Origin: CAKSQF01 sp963628435
Lineage (GTDB): Bacteria > Bacillota > Clostridia > Oscillospirales > CAG-272
Assembly: GCA_963628435.1 (NCBI GenBank)
Contig: CAVGEY010000003.1
Span: 1-64,000, forward strand
Direction: 5' to 3'
Length of the DNA: 64,000 nt
Both the position numbers and the translations under genes were made by a program. Below the pieces are notes generated by a model. That model had not been told where the DNA came from, did no database searches, and saw only the letters and a program-made list of their open reading frames with translations. This document shows positions 43,906-52,815 of this stretch, piece by piece. Position 1 is the stretch's first letter; the number at the start of each line of letters is the position of its first letter.

Positions 43906-45138
43906 ATGAGTGAAATTCAAAATGTCAAAAAAGAGGGCGGACTGTTCGCCGATTTTGCGATGAATGAGAAAAATCCCGGATATGCGGCGGCAACGGAGCG
44001 TCGTGTCAGACTTTACGAGCGAGAGGGTGATGTGAGATCGCCGTTTGTCAGGGACTACACCCGTGTGCTTCACTGCCTTGCGTACAGAAGACTCAAACAC
44101 AAAACGCAGGTTTTCTACAATGTCGGCAACGACCACATCTGCACACGAATGGAACACGTATCGCATGTCGAATCGGTCAGCGAAACGATTGCGGGAAGCC
44201 TCGGTCTGAATCGTGAGCTTACACGCGCGATTGCGCTTGCGCACGATCTCGGACACGCGCCTTTCGGGCATCAGGGCGAAAAAATCATAAACGGAATCTG
44301 CGAGAGCCGCCTCGGATGCAGATTCTGGCACGAGAGCAACGGGCTGCGCATTGTCGATTATTTCGAGCTTCTCGAAGACGATCACGGGGTGTTCCGTCCG
44401 CTTGATCTCACTTATGCGGTGCGTGACGGCATAATCTCACACTGCGGCGAGCTTGATGAAAACGGACTCATTCCGCGAGCGGAAAAGATCGATCTCGCGG
44501 AGTTCAGCCGCCCCGGTCTGTATCAGCCGTCCACATGGGAGGGCTGTGTCGTGAAACTGTCGGACAAAATCGCATATCTCGGCCGCGACATCGAGGACGC
44601 GATTCGTCTGTGTATTCTCTCAAGAGAGGACAGAAACCGTCTGTGCGAAATTATCGGCAGCGACACCATCAACACGACCGTGCTGATAAACGATTTTGTG
44701 CGCGATGTCTGCGAGAACAGCAGTCCCGAAAACGGAATCTGTCTCGGTACGAAATCGCTTGAAATGATGAACGAAATCAAAAAATTCAATTACAGCTATA
44801 TTTACACAAATCACGAGCTTGACACGTTCGACAGATACGCCGAGCTTGTGCTGACCTCGATTTTCGAATCGATTCATGACGAATATGATGAGAAATGCCC
44901 CGAAAATACGATAAAAAATCTCGAAAGCAGCACGAAGCGGGGCAGAGAGCTGCACAGCTCATTCGCGAAATGGCTGAGAAGATTCTGCCTGTTTGACGAG
45001 CATCCCGATTACGCGACCGAGCCGATTTTCGGCCGCCTTGAAAATATCGCGCTCTACGACAGGGCGATTATCGACTACATATCGGGTATGACCGACAGCT
45101 ACGCGATAAAATCGTTTGACGAACTTATAACATTCTGA
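43906..45138 (+). CDS. dgt: dGTPase-like HD-domain triphosphohydrolase
   Basis: The 410-residue protein carries the dNTP triphosphohydrolase pattern: RRLKHKTQVF, the metal motif RMEHVSHV, HDLGHAPFGHQGE and a later Asp in KLSDKIAYLGRDIEDAI. It removes triphosphate from deoxynucleotides. Firmicutes homologues can act on several dNTPs, so dGTP specificity is not certain. It is monocistronic with its own promoter and a terminator behind it. Confidence 0.92.
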   Translation: MSEIQNVKKEGGLFADFAMNEKNPGYAAATERRVRLYEREGDVRSPFVRDYTRVLHCLAYRRLKHKTQVFYNVGNDHICTRMEHVSHVESVSETIAGSLGLNRELTRAIALAHDLGHAPFGHQGEKIINGICESRLGCRFWHESNGLRIVDYFELLEDDHGVFRPLDLTYAVRDGIISHCGELDENGLIPRAEKIDLAEFSRPGLYQPSTWEGCVVKLSDKIAYLGRDIEDAIRLCILSREDRNRLCEIIGSDTINTTVLINDFVRDVCENSSPENGICLGTKSLEMMNEIKKFNYSYIYTNHELDTFDRYAELVLTSIFESIHDEYDEKCPENTIKNLESSTKRGRELHSSFAKWLRRFCLFDEHPDYATEPIFGRLENIALYDRAIIDYISGMTDSYAIKSFDELITF

Positions 45139-45155
45139 TAAAGACCGCGACAGAA

Positions 45156-45192
45156 AAAACTCCCGACGGATTTCACATCCGTCGGGAGTTTT
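45156..45192. terminator. Bidirectional terminator
   Basis: Perfect 16-bp inverted repeat (45156-45171 with 45177-45192), 5-base loop, between dgt and the CE15-like gene. Confidence 0.95.
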
Positions 45193-45220
45193 CGTTTAAT
45201 CGTTTAATCGTTTAATCGTT
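45193..45220. repeat. 8-bp microsatellite at the 3' end of the CE15-like gene
   Basis: CGTTTAAT occurs three times in a row (45193-45216) plus CGTT. On the minus strand it reads through the last codons and provides the TAA stop of the CE15-like gene. Confidence 0.9.
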
Positions 45221-46315
45221 CTTATGGGCGTTCATATATTTCATATACATCTGCCAGTCGTTACGCGAGAGAAAATGACAGCCGTATCTCAGGTGATAGC
45301 CTATCATGCCGTCATGGAAAAAGTCGCCGACTTTCGGAAAATCGGACGAGTTTCCGCGCACGAGTCCGCGAAGTCCCGCCGCTTCGTATGCTTTCGATGC
45401 GGCAGCGCAGGACAGAAACTGCGAGTCGGGATCCGCCCAGTCATCTGCCGATGCCGAGCCGACATAGACATGGCGCGGGGCAATCGATGCGACAAGATAA
45501 TGCTGATCGAAAATTTCCGAATAGTTTTTATCGGCATATTTGCGGAAATTCGGGCAGAACCACTGCGGAAAATTCTTCGTAATCTGCGATATGCTCTCGC
45601 CGTGGCCGCCTGTTCTGCCTGTTGTTCCGAGCGCGCCGAGGCTTCCTTTCGACAGCGAGTCGCCGCCGCATCCCGAATCGTTGGCGAATACGAAATTAAA
45701 ACGTTCGTCAAGCATTCCGGCGAGCAGAGCGGTTTTGCCGAGTCGGGAATGGCCGATAACGGCGGCACGGCTCATATCAAGGCAGTCGATCTCCCCGGCA
45801 TAATCGAGCAGACGGCTTGCCGCGAATGCCCAGAGTGCGAGTTTTCCGGCGGCTGCTCCTCCGTTTTCGCTCTCTCTTGCGTGGGGAGGCATAAGAATGC
45901 CCGCAAGTCCGTTTGTGAAATCATCGTCATCCGACGTGACGTCGGTGTATCTTATCGAGAGAACATCGAATCCCGCTTCGGCGATCTCCTCGACGGGATA
46001 GTAGAGGGAGGGTACCGAATGGAAGTTCATGAACACGAAAAACGGATGTTTTTCGCCGTCGCGGTGCAGAAGTTCCGAAATCGGGAACGAGTGACTGCCG
46101 CGTTCGGCAGAGATTGTCATTTTCGCGGTTGACAGCACGGCTTTGCCGCCGCACATTCTGCCCTCGACGACTGTCGGCTCACCGACAGTACAGCTGTACG
46201 CGATTTCGGGGAGACGTCCGTAGACATTGTCCAGCAGAATATTTTTCATCTCTTCGCGGCTTTTCAGAGCGGGCAGATTTCTTGATAAAAGTTCGGCATC
46301 GACTGTGTCTTTCAT
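45212..46315 (-). CDS. CE15-like alpha/beta-hydrolase (glucuronoyl esterase family)
   Basis: The 367-residue protein has the glucuronoyl-esterase signature GHSRLGKTALLAG with nucleophile S190, followed by DERFNFVFANDSGCGGDSL. A likely catalytic His is near 341-347 (GYHLRYGCHFLSRNDW). CE15 enzymes cleave ester links between glucuronic acid in xylan and lignin alcohols. No signal peptide is present, so an intracellular role on oligosaccharides or another ester is more likely. It follows the DUF1846 gene by 51 bases. The stop lies in a microsatellite. Confidence 0.82.
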   Translation of the reverse strand: MKDTVDAELLSRNLPALKSREEMKNILLDNVYGRLPEIAYSCTVGEPTVVEGRMCGGKAVLSTAKMTISAERGSHSFPISELLHRDGEKHPFFVFMNFHSVPSLYYPVEEIAEAGFDVLSIRYTDVTSDDDDFTNGLAGILMPPHARESENGGAAAGKLALWAFAASRLLDYAGEIDCLDMSRAAVIGHSRLGKTALLAGMLDERFNFVFANDSGCGGDSLSKGSLGALGTTGRTGGHGESISQITKNFPQWFCPNFRKYADKNYSEIFDQHYLVASIAPRHVYVGSASADDWADPDSQFLSCAAASKAYEAAGLRGLVRGNSSDFPKVGDFFHDGMIGYHLRYGCHFLSRNDWQMYMKYMNAHKND

Positions 46316-46366
46316 TGTAAGCTCTCCTTTTTCGGGAAAATGCTTTTCGGCTTGCGTCGGACGCGG

Positions 46367-47848
46367 TTAAATCATAAAATCTTTTGCGGGGAAAATCGGT
46401 TCGCAGGTCGTGTTTATTCCGAGCTTTCTGAGCGTTCCCTCATCGCCGCTGCGGAGCATCTGAGTCGAGTGCATATCGCATCCGCGCAGTTCTTTCAGAT
46501 GTGTAACCGCTTCCGCCGCGGTCGGGTTTGTCGCCGCGCAGATTGAGAGCGCGGTGAGCAGATCGTCGAGTTTAAGCACGGGGCTTGCGCTTCCGAGAAT
46601 GTCTTTTTTGAGATTGAGAATCGGCTCAAGAACGATCGGCGAAATCAGCATGATCTTGTCATCGAGTCCCGCAAGCGTTTTTATCGAGTTGATGACAACG
46701 CTTGCCGATGCGCTCATCAGCTTTGTCATGCGGCCGGTGATTATTCTTCCGTCTGCGAGTTCGATTGCGGCGGCGGGCGATGACGAGCTGTCGCGTTTTT
46801 CACGCGCGGCGGTGACAACCGGGCGTTCCTCGTCGGATATGTCGAGCTGTCTGATAATCGTTACGATTTTGTCGAGTGTGCTTTCTTTTTCTTTGCCGAG
46901 CCGCACATCGCAGGCGGTTCTGAAAAAGCGTCTTATGATTTCGGCGCGCGCCGCCTTGCAGACCGCGTCATTGTCGGTTATGCAGTAGCCCGCCATGTTT
47001 ACGCCCATATCTGTGGGCGAACGGTAGAAATCGGGATTTCCGGTGACATGGGTGAGAATGGTGCGCAGTACCGGGAACGCCTCGATGTCGCGGTTGTAGT
47101 TGACGGTCGATATGCCGTATGCTTCGAGGTGGAAGGGATCTATCATATTGACATCCTGAAGATCGGCGGTCGCCGCCTCGTATGCGAGGTTTACCGGATG
47201 TTTGAGCGGCAGATTCCATATCGGGAAGGTCTCGAATTTCGCGTATCCCGCGATTTTTCCGCGCTTGTATTCGTGATAGAGCTGCGAAAGGCAGGTTGCG
47301 AGCTTTCCGCTTCCGGGGCCGGGTGCGGTTACGACGACGAGCGGACGTGTCGTTTCGATATAATCGTTCTTTCCGTAGCCCTCATCGCTGACTATTGTGC
47401 TGATGTTTGCGGGATAGCCGGGGATTACGTAGTGGGTGTAATGCTTTATGCCCATGAGTTCGAGCCTTGCGCGGAAGGGATCGACGGCGGGCTGTCCCGA
47501 ATACTGTGTGATTACAACCGAGCTGACATAGATTCCCATTTTCGAGATGAGTCCGATGAGTCTGATGACCTCCATCTCGTAGGTTATTCCGAGGTCGCCG
47601 CGGACCTTGTTTTTCTCGATGTCGTCGGCGTTTACGCAGAAGATGATTTCGGCTTTGTCGCGCAGTTTGTAAAGCAGTTTGATTTTGCCGTTGGGATCAA
47701 AACCGGGGAGAACACGGGAGGCATGGAGATCGTCGAATATTTTACCGCCGAATTCGAGGTAAAGTTTGTTGTCGAAAAGCGAGATGCGTTCGAGAATGTG
47801 GGCGGTTTGTTTTTCCATATACATTTGACTGTCAAAGCCGATCTTCAT
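46367..47848 (-). CDS. DUF1846 family protein
   Basis: The 493-residue protein matches DUF1846 end to end (MKIGFDSQMYMEKQTAHIL, YVIPGYPANISTIVSDEGYG, TAPGPGSGKLATCLSQLYHE, FPIWNLPLKHPVNLAYEAAT). The GPGSGK loop resembles a P-loop-like nucleotide site. Structures of the family exist, but no enzyme activity is established that I know of. It heads a two-gene operon with the CE15-like esterase. Confidence 0.93.
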   Translation of the reverse strand: MKIGFDSQMYMEKQTAHILERISLFDNKLYLEFGGKIFDDLHASRVLPGFDPNGKIKLLYKLRDKAEIIFCVNADDIEKNKVRGDLGITYEMEVIRLIGLISKMGIYVSSVVITQYSGQPAVDPFRARLELMGIKHYTHYVIPGYPANISTIVSDEGYGKNDYIETTRPLVVVTAPGPGSGKLATCLSQLYHEYKRGKIAGYAKFETFPIWNLPLKHPVNLAYEAATADLQDVNMIDPFHLEAYGISTVNYNRDIEAFPVLRTILTHVTGNPDFYRSPTDMGVNMAGYCITDNDAVCKAARAEIIRRFFRTACDVRLGKEKESTLDKIVTIIRQLDISDEERPVVTAAREKRDSSSSPAAAIELADGRIITGRMTKLMSASASVVINSIKTLAGLDDKIMLISPIVLEPILNLKKDILGSASPVLKLDDLLTALSICAATNPTAAEAVTHLKELRGCDMHSTQMLRSGDEGTLRKLGINTTCEPIFPAKDFMI

Positions 47849-47924
47849 AGCTGATGTTTCCTTTCAATCCGAATACAATATAAAAGATAAAATTAAGATG
47901 GTGATTTCAAAAAAAATATACTAT

Positions 47925-47954
47925 ATTATACAACCGCGGCTCTCTTTTTGTCAA
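47925..47954 (-). promoter_or_regulatory. Promoter of the DUF1846 gene
   Basis: Minus strand TTGACA (47954-47949), 18 bases, TATAAT (47930-47925). Confidence 0.78.
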
Positions 47955-47993
47955 TAGTTTTAAGTCGATCGGAAGAGAAAAAAATGATGCCGA

Positions 47994-48030
47994 AAAGAGG
48001 GCCGCCCGGGCTTTTTCGGCTTCGGGCGGC
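47994..48030 (-). terminator. Terminator of the pst-pho operon
   Basis: GCCGCCCG (48001-48008) and CGGGCGGC (48023-48030) form an 8-bp GC stem; on the minus strand CCCTCTTTTC follows. Confidence 0.65.
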
Positions 48031-48057
48031 TGTGTGATTTCATATAGGGAGTGCGGT

Positions 48058-49752
48058 TTATTTATTGTCGGGGAAAACCAGTCTGACCGTCGTTCCGACA
48101 CCGAGTTTCGAGGTCAGGGTAATCGATGCGCGGTAGAGATCGCAGATGTGCTTTACAATCGCGAGTCCGAGACCGGTGCCGCCTGTCGCGCGCGAACGCG
48201 ATTTGTCGACACGATAGAAACGCTCGAAAATACGGCTCTGATGTTCGCTGTCGATACCGATTCCGTTATCCGACACGCTGATTTCGGCGCCCTCTTTGGA
48301 ATCGGCGAGTTTCACATCGACCTGTCCGCCCTCGTTATTGTAGCGGACTGCGTTTTCGACAAGATTTTTCAGCAGTTCGTAGATATGTTCGCGTTCGGCA
48401 TGAACCGTGCATCCGCCTTCGATGTTTATCGCGATATTCTTTGACGACGCGGCAAGGCCCAGTTCGTCGACGACCTCGACGGCAACATCGCGCACGGCGA
48501 TGTCGACGGGATGCAGAGCGGCGCTGTCCGAATTTTCGAGTTTGCTGAGTCCCAGCATATCATCGATAAGATTTGTCATGCGGGACACCTCTTTATCGAT
48601 TTTTTCGGAATAGACTTTAAGCTCTCCGTCGTCGGCGTTCAGCTTAATCATATCGTTGAAACCTTTGATGGTTGTGAGCGGAGTTTTGAGTTCGTGAGAT
48701 GCGTTGGCGAAAAATTCAAGCCGCATTGTTTCGCTGTTCTGGCTCGATGTGATGTCCGAGAATACCGAAATGACATAGCCGTTGTCGGTGCGGCGTGTCG
48801 TGCAGAGATACCAGCGGCTGTTTATCTGCATGCGAAAGAGCGATCCGCCGCCTGCATTGTCGCCTTTCGCACATTCGGACATCGCCGAGAGAAAATCGCC
48901 GTTCGATGTGAGAATGTCGATGTGCCTGCCGACCGATTCGCGTACGCCGAACACATTTTGGGCGACTCTGTTTGTGAGTTCGATGTCGAGCGAGCTGTCG
49001 GTAACGACTATTCCGTCCGAAATGTTGTCGAGAATGTAGCCGAGCTTCTCTTTTTCGACTTTTGCCGTTTCCATGCTCGTGCGCAGCTTCTCGCCGATTT
49101 CGTTTATGTCGGAGAGCAGTTTGTTTACGTCGTCATCATCGGTTGTCGGCGGTACCGGGCTGTAATCGGTGCCTTCTCCTATTCCGGCAAGGCTTTTTTT
49201 GACCGTCTTAAGCGGTTTGAGCAGACCGCCGACGAAGAACAGGCTTGCGAAAAGCGAGCAGGAGAGAGCGAATATCATTATGAAAAGCATCGGAACAACG
49301 CTCTTTACCACATACGAATTCACGTTTTCGATCGGAATGGCGGTACGGATGAAAACATAGCTGTCTCCGACCGTTATTTTTTCGGCGTAATACATCATCA
49401 CGGTGTCGACCGATCCGCTCTCGCGCGTTACGATTTTCGGTGAGCCGTTTGCCGCCGCGACGATTTCCTCGCGGGCAAGATGATTTTCGAGTGACGACAG
49501 ATCGAGCTGTTCGCTGTCGGCGATTACCTTGCCGGTCGCGTCGACAACGGTAAGGCGTATTTCCTCGTCGATTTTTTTCGAGAAATCGGTGTCGGTGCTG
49601 TAATTGTTCGCATAAATATGTGTGATTTCGATTATTTTCTGTTCGGCCATTTCATAGTCGTTGCTTTTCGTGACAAGGATTCCGAGTCCGAACATCATTG
49701 CCAGCGCGACTATTACGATAAGCATATTGAGAAGAACTATTCTTTTTTTCAT
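48058..49752 (-). CDS. phoR: Phosphate-sensing histidine kinase PhoR
   Basis: The 564-residue kinase has two membrane helices (about 7-27 and 152-177) enclosing an extracytoplasmic sensor domain. A HAMP-like linker, a PAS domain (about 230-335), the H-box with H353 (FFANASHELKTPL) and a HATPase domain (N and G boxes, DNGIGI, GTGLGLAIV) follow. It phosphorylates PhoP. It overlaps phoP by ATGA and is the last gene of the pst-pho operon. Confidence 0.95.
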   Translation of the reverse strand: MKKRIVLLNMLIVIVALAMMFGLGILVTKSNDYEMAEQKIIEITHIYANNYSTDTDFSKKIDEEIRLTVVDATGKVIADSEQLDLSSLENHLAREEIVAAANGSPKIVTRESGSVDTVMMYYAEKITVGDSYVFIRTAIPIENVNSYVVKSVVPMLFIMIFALSCSLFASLFFVGGLLKPLKTVKKSLAGIGEGTDYSPVPPTTDDDDVNKLLSDINEIGEKLRTSMETAKVEKEKLGYILDNISDGIVVTDSSLDIELTNRVAQNVFGVRESVGRHIDILTSNGDFLSAMSECAKGDNAGGGSLFRMQINSRWYLCTTRRTDNGYVISVFSDITSSQNSETMRLEFFANASHELKTPLTTIKGFNDMIKLNADDGELKVYSEKIDKEVSRMTNLIDDMLGLSKLENSDSAALHPVDIAVRDVAVEVVDELGLAASSKNIAINIEGGCTVHAEREHIYELLKNLVENAVRYNNEGGQVDVKLADSKEGAEISVSDNGIGIDSEHQSRIFERFYRVDKSRSRATGGTGLGLAIVKHICDLYRASITLTSKLGVGTTVRLVFPDNK

Positions 49753-50426
49753 TGCAGAAGGTACCCCACCCCTCGTACCGTATTTATTTGTGTTTTTGTG
49801 CTGCCGAGCTTTTTCCTGAGCGTCGCAACATGAATGTCAAGCGTGCGCGTTTCGCCGATATAATCTTCTCCCCAGACCGTGTTTATGATTTCCTCACGGT
49901 CGACAACTTCGGTCGCGCGCCGCAGGAGAAGTTTTAAGAGCTCGTATTCTTTGAGAGTCAGCACGACCGTCTCGCCGGCGGCTCTGACTTCGTGCTTTTT
50001 GTCATCGAGTTCGATATCACCGCAGGAAAGCAGCGATGACGGCTGCGTGCGGCGGAGATTTGCATTTATTCTCGCGGTGAGTTCAAGTACGCCGAACGGC
50101 TTTGAGATATAGTCGTCGGCGCCCATATTCAGTCCCTTTACCTTGCTTATCTCCTCGCCCTTCGCCGATACCATGATTACGGGAATTTCCTTTGTCCTGT
50201 AATCGGCGCGCAGTCTTGCGAGAATTTCGTATCCGTCCTCTCCGGGCAGCATTATGTCAAGCAGGATAAGCGACGGGAGCGCCGGCTTCCCGGACAGCGA
50301 CGAGAAAAAGCTCTCGCCGTCGGCAAAGCATACAACATCGAAACCCGCGCCGGTCAGCGCGCATGAGTAGAGATCGCGTATTCCCTCTTCGTCATCGACG
50401 GCATAAATAAGCTGTTTTTCGCTCAT
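49749..50426 (-). CDS. phoP: Phosphate response regulator PhoP
   Basis: The 225-residue OmpR/PhoB-type regulator has a receiver domain (acid pocket DD11-12, phospho-acceptor D57, Lys in VSAKGEE) and a winged-helix DNA-binding domain (about 130-225). It should bind the TTTACA repeats upstream of pstS. The ATG at 50426 follows AAGGAG; an extension to 50486 would overlap phoU. Confidence 0.95.
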   Translation of the reverse strand: MSEKQLIYAVDDEEGIRDLYSCALTGAGFDVVCFADGESFFSSLSGKPALPSLILLDIMLPGEDGYEILARLRADYRTKEIPVIMVSAKGEEISKVKGLNMGADDYISKPFGVLELTARINANLRRTQPSSLLSCGDIELDDKKHEVRAAGETVVLTLKEYELLKLLLRRATEVVDREEIINTVWGEDYIGETRTLDIHVATLRKKLGSTKTQINTVRGVGYLLQ

Positions 50427-50448
50427 ATTCGGCTCCTTTTTCGGAAAT

Positions 50449-51102
50449 TCATCCGATTTTGTGATTTCCCGTGATTGAATATTCAACCCACTCGCCGATG
50501 TTCACGGCATGGTCGGCGATTCTTTCGAGATATTTCGCAATCATCATGAAAAGTATTGCCTGATCGGCGTTGTCTGCCGACTGTCCGATAAGCCCGATAA
50601 GATCTTTCTTCACCGTTTCGAAGAGCAAATCGACTCTGTCGTCGCGGCGGTCAAGCGAGAGTGCGAGATCGAGATCGCGGTTGATGTAGCTCTGCACGCT
50701 GTCCTTTACCATCCCGATTGCGAGTTTCGCCATAAGCGAGATGTGTTCGGGCTCTTTGATGAATTCCTCATCGCCGAACTGAAGGGCGATTTCGGATATA
50801 TCGGCCGCCTGATCGGCTATCCGCTCAAGGTCGGTTATCATTTTCAGGGCGGCGCTGACCTCGCGGAAATCACCCGCGACGGGGTGCTCCATAAGCAGAA
50901 TTTTGAGGCAGTCCTGCTCGATGTCATGCTCCATATTGTCGATTGTCTTGTCTTCCGCGATGACCTCTTTCGACATCTCGCGGTCGCGATTTACAAGCGC
51001 GTTTATCGAGTTTTCTATCGCCTGCTCGGCGGCGCGGCACATCGCAATCAGCTTGTGCGACATCTGCCCGAGTTCGGCCTCGTATTTGTTTCTTATGCTC
51101 AT
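50449..51102 (-). CDS. phoU: Phosphate signalling protein PhoU
   Basis: The 217-residue protein has two PhoU three-helix bundles, each with the metal-binding E(D)xxxD pattern (KMITDLERIADQAADI, MIAKYLERIADHAVNI). It damps Pst transport and PhoR signalling when phosphate is plentiful. It lies between pstB and phoP. The start at 51102 is reached from GAGGAG about 12 bases upstream. Confidence 0.96.
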   Translation of the reverse strand: MSIRNKYEAELGQMSHKLIAMCRAAEQAIENSINALVNRDREMSKEVIAEDKTIDNMEHDIEQDCLKILLMEHPVAGDFREVSAALKMITDLERIADQAADISEIALQFGDEEFIKEPEHISLMAKLAIGMVKDSVQSYINRDLDLALSLDRRDDRVDLLFETVKKDLIGLIGQSADNADQAILFMMIAKYLERIADHAVNIGEWVEYSITGNHKIG

Positions 51103-51131
51103 ACTATACCATATCTCCTCTTTTTTGTCAA
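51103..51131 (-). promoter_or_regulatory. Promoter-like sequence abutting the phoU start
   Basis: Minus strand TTGACA (51131-51126), 17 bases, TATAGT (51108-51103) with TGG before the -10. It directly abuts the phoU ATG, so a transcript would begin inside phoU. Confidence 0.4.
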
Positions 51132-51156
51132 CAAAATGTGCCGATTTACACACAAA

Positions 51157-51927
51157 TCAGCCGAATCTGCCCGTGATGTAGTTCTCGGTGCGCTTGTCGG
51201 ACGGGCAGGAGAAGAGCTTTTCGGTTTCTCCGAATTCGATAAGCTCTCCGAGATAGAAGAAGGCGGTTTTGTCGGCGATACGTGTCGCCTGCTGCATATT
51301 GTGGGTTACGATGACAATCGTCAGCTCTTTTTTGAGGTCGGTCATAAGCTCCTCGATTTTGCCTGTCGAAATCGGATCGAGCGCCGAGGTCGGCTCGTCC
51401 ATGAGCAGAATTTTCGGATCCGCGGCGAGCGCACGCGCGATGCAGAGACGCTGCTGCTGTCCGCCCGATATGCCCAGCGCGCTCTTTCTGAGCCGGTCTT
51501 TTACCTCGTCCCAGATGCTCGCGCGCCTGAGGCTCGTTTCGACGATTTCGTCAAGTTCGGCCCTGCCTTTTATTCCGAATGTGCGGGGGGCGAAGGCTAT
51601 GTTGTCATAGATGCTCATCGGGAAGGGATTCGGCTTCTGAAAGACCATGCCGACATTTTTGCGGAGTAGATTTATGTCGGTGTCCTTCGCGTAAATATCG
51701 ACTCCGCCGATGATGAAGCTTCCCTCGATCCGACAGCCCGCGACAAGGTCGTTCATACGGTTGAGCGTTTTGAGAAAGGTGCTTTTCCCGCAGCCCGACG
51801 GGCCGATGAGGGCAGTGATTTCCTTTTCCGCAATCTCTGTATTTATGCCTTTCAGCGCCTGAAAATCGTTGTACCACAGCTTGCAGTCTGTTACCGATAT
51901 GTTCATTTTATCATCGAAATGTTGCAT
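51157..51927 (-). CDS. pstB: Phosphate ABC transporter ATP-binding protein
   Basis: The 256-residue ATPase has Walker A GPSGCGKST (42-50), the Q-loop FQKPNPFPMSI, signature SGGQQQR and Walker B LLMDEPTSALD, all typical of PstB. It powers PstCA. It abuts pstA exactly: its GGAGG site lies within the last codons of pstA. Confidence 0.98.
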   Translation of the reverse strand: MQHFDDKMNISVTDCKLWYNDFQALKGINTEIAEKEITALIGPSGCGKSTFLKTLNRMNDLVAGCRIEGSFIIGGVDIYAKDTDINLLRKNVGMVFQKPNPFPMSIYDNIAFAPRTFGIKGRAELDEIVETSLRRASIWDEVKDRLRKSALGISGGQQQRLCIARALAADPKILLMDEPTSALDPISTGKIEELMTDLKKELTIVIVTHNMQQATRIADKTAFFYLGELIEFGETEKLFSCPSDKRTENYITGRFG

Positions 51928-52815
51928 TTATCTTCCTCCGGTCTTTTTGTTCATTAGTTTGCCGATGCCGCCTGCGGCGAGATTAAGAAGAATTACGACT
52001 ATCAGCAGGATGACCGATGTGGCGGCTGCCTCATCGGGATAGCCGCTCGAGGCGAAATAGTAAATGTCGAGCGCAAGACTCGATCCGGGGCTCATCACGC
52101 CTTTCGGAAGAATGTTCACAACCATCCCGACCGTGAGAATCAGCACCGCGCTTTCGCTGACGATACGTCCGACCGCGAGTATTATCGATGTTACGATTCC
52201 GCTTGCCGCCGAGGGAAGCACAACCGAGAAAATCGTGCGGACTTTGCTTGTGCCGAGCGCGTACGAGCCTTCGCGGTAGCCGTCGGGAACGGCGAGCAGG
52301 CTCTCTTCGGTCGAGCGGACGATTACGGGAAGTATCATTATCGCGAGCGTTATTCCGCCGCCGAGCAGCGAATATCCCCACTTGAGGGTAACCACGAAAA
52401 CGAGGTATCCGAACAGACCGTAGACTATACTCGGTATGCCGGCGAGCGTTTCGGTCGCGATGCGGATTATCTTCACGACCTTGCCCTTGTTGTTCATATA
52501 TTCGACAAGGTAGATTGCGCTGAAAATTCCGATCGGAACGGCGATTGCCGATGCGATAAGCACGAGACAGAGCGTTCCGATGAACGCGGGATAGATTGAC
52601 GGCTCCTCGCCGTATTTTCCGAAGAGCAGCTGCCACGAGAGTTTACCGCAGCCGTTGATCAGCACATAGGCGATAATCGTCGTCAGCGCGACAACCGAAA
52701 GAAGTGTGAGCGCCATGCTCAGATATCTGAGAAACGAATAAAAACGTCTGTCGGCGCCGCCGCCGGTTTCCGATTTCTTTTCGACCGCCTTTTTATCTGT
52801 CTTTGATGCCGTCAT
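51928..52815 (-). CDS. pstA: Phosphate ABC transporter permease PstA
   Basis: The 295-residue permease has six predicted membrane helices and the BPD_transp_1 EAA-type loop (EESLLAVPDGYREGSYALG). With PstC it forms the phosphate channel. It overlaps the end of pstC by 23 bases, with GGAGGTGA in that overlap. Confidence 0.97.
   Translation of the reverse strand: MTASKTDKKAVEKKSETGGGADRRFYSFLRYLSMALTLLSVVALTTIIAYVLINGCGKLSWQLLFGKYGEEPSIYPAFIGTLCLVLIASAIAVPIGIFSAIYLVEYMNNKGKVVKIIRIATETLAGIPSIVYGLFGYLVFVVTLKWGYSLLGGGITLAIMILPVIVRSTEESLLAVPDGYREGSYALGTSKVRTIFSVVLPSAASGIVTSIILAVGRIVSESAVLILTVGMVVNILPKGVMSPGSSLALDIYYFASSGYPDEAAATSVILLIVVILLNLAAGGIGKLMNKKTGGR

Noticed and set aside
51103..51131. Reassigning the phoU start downstream because of the promoter-like element
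   Set aside because: The full-length start has a ribosome site and the usual PhoU N-terminus; the promoter remains unproven.
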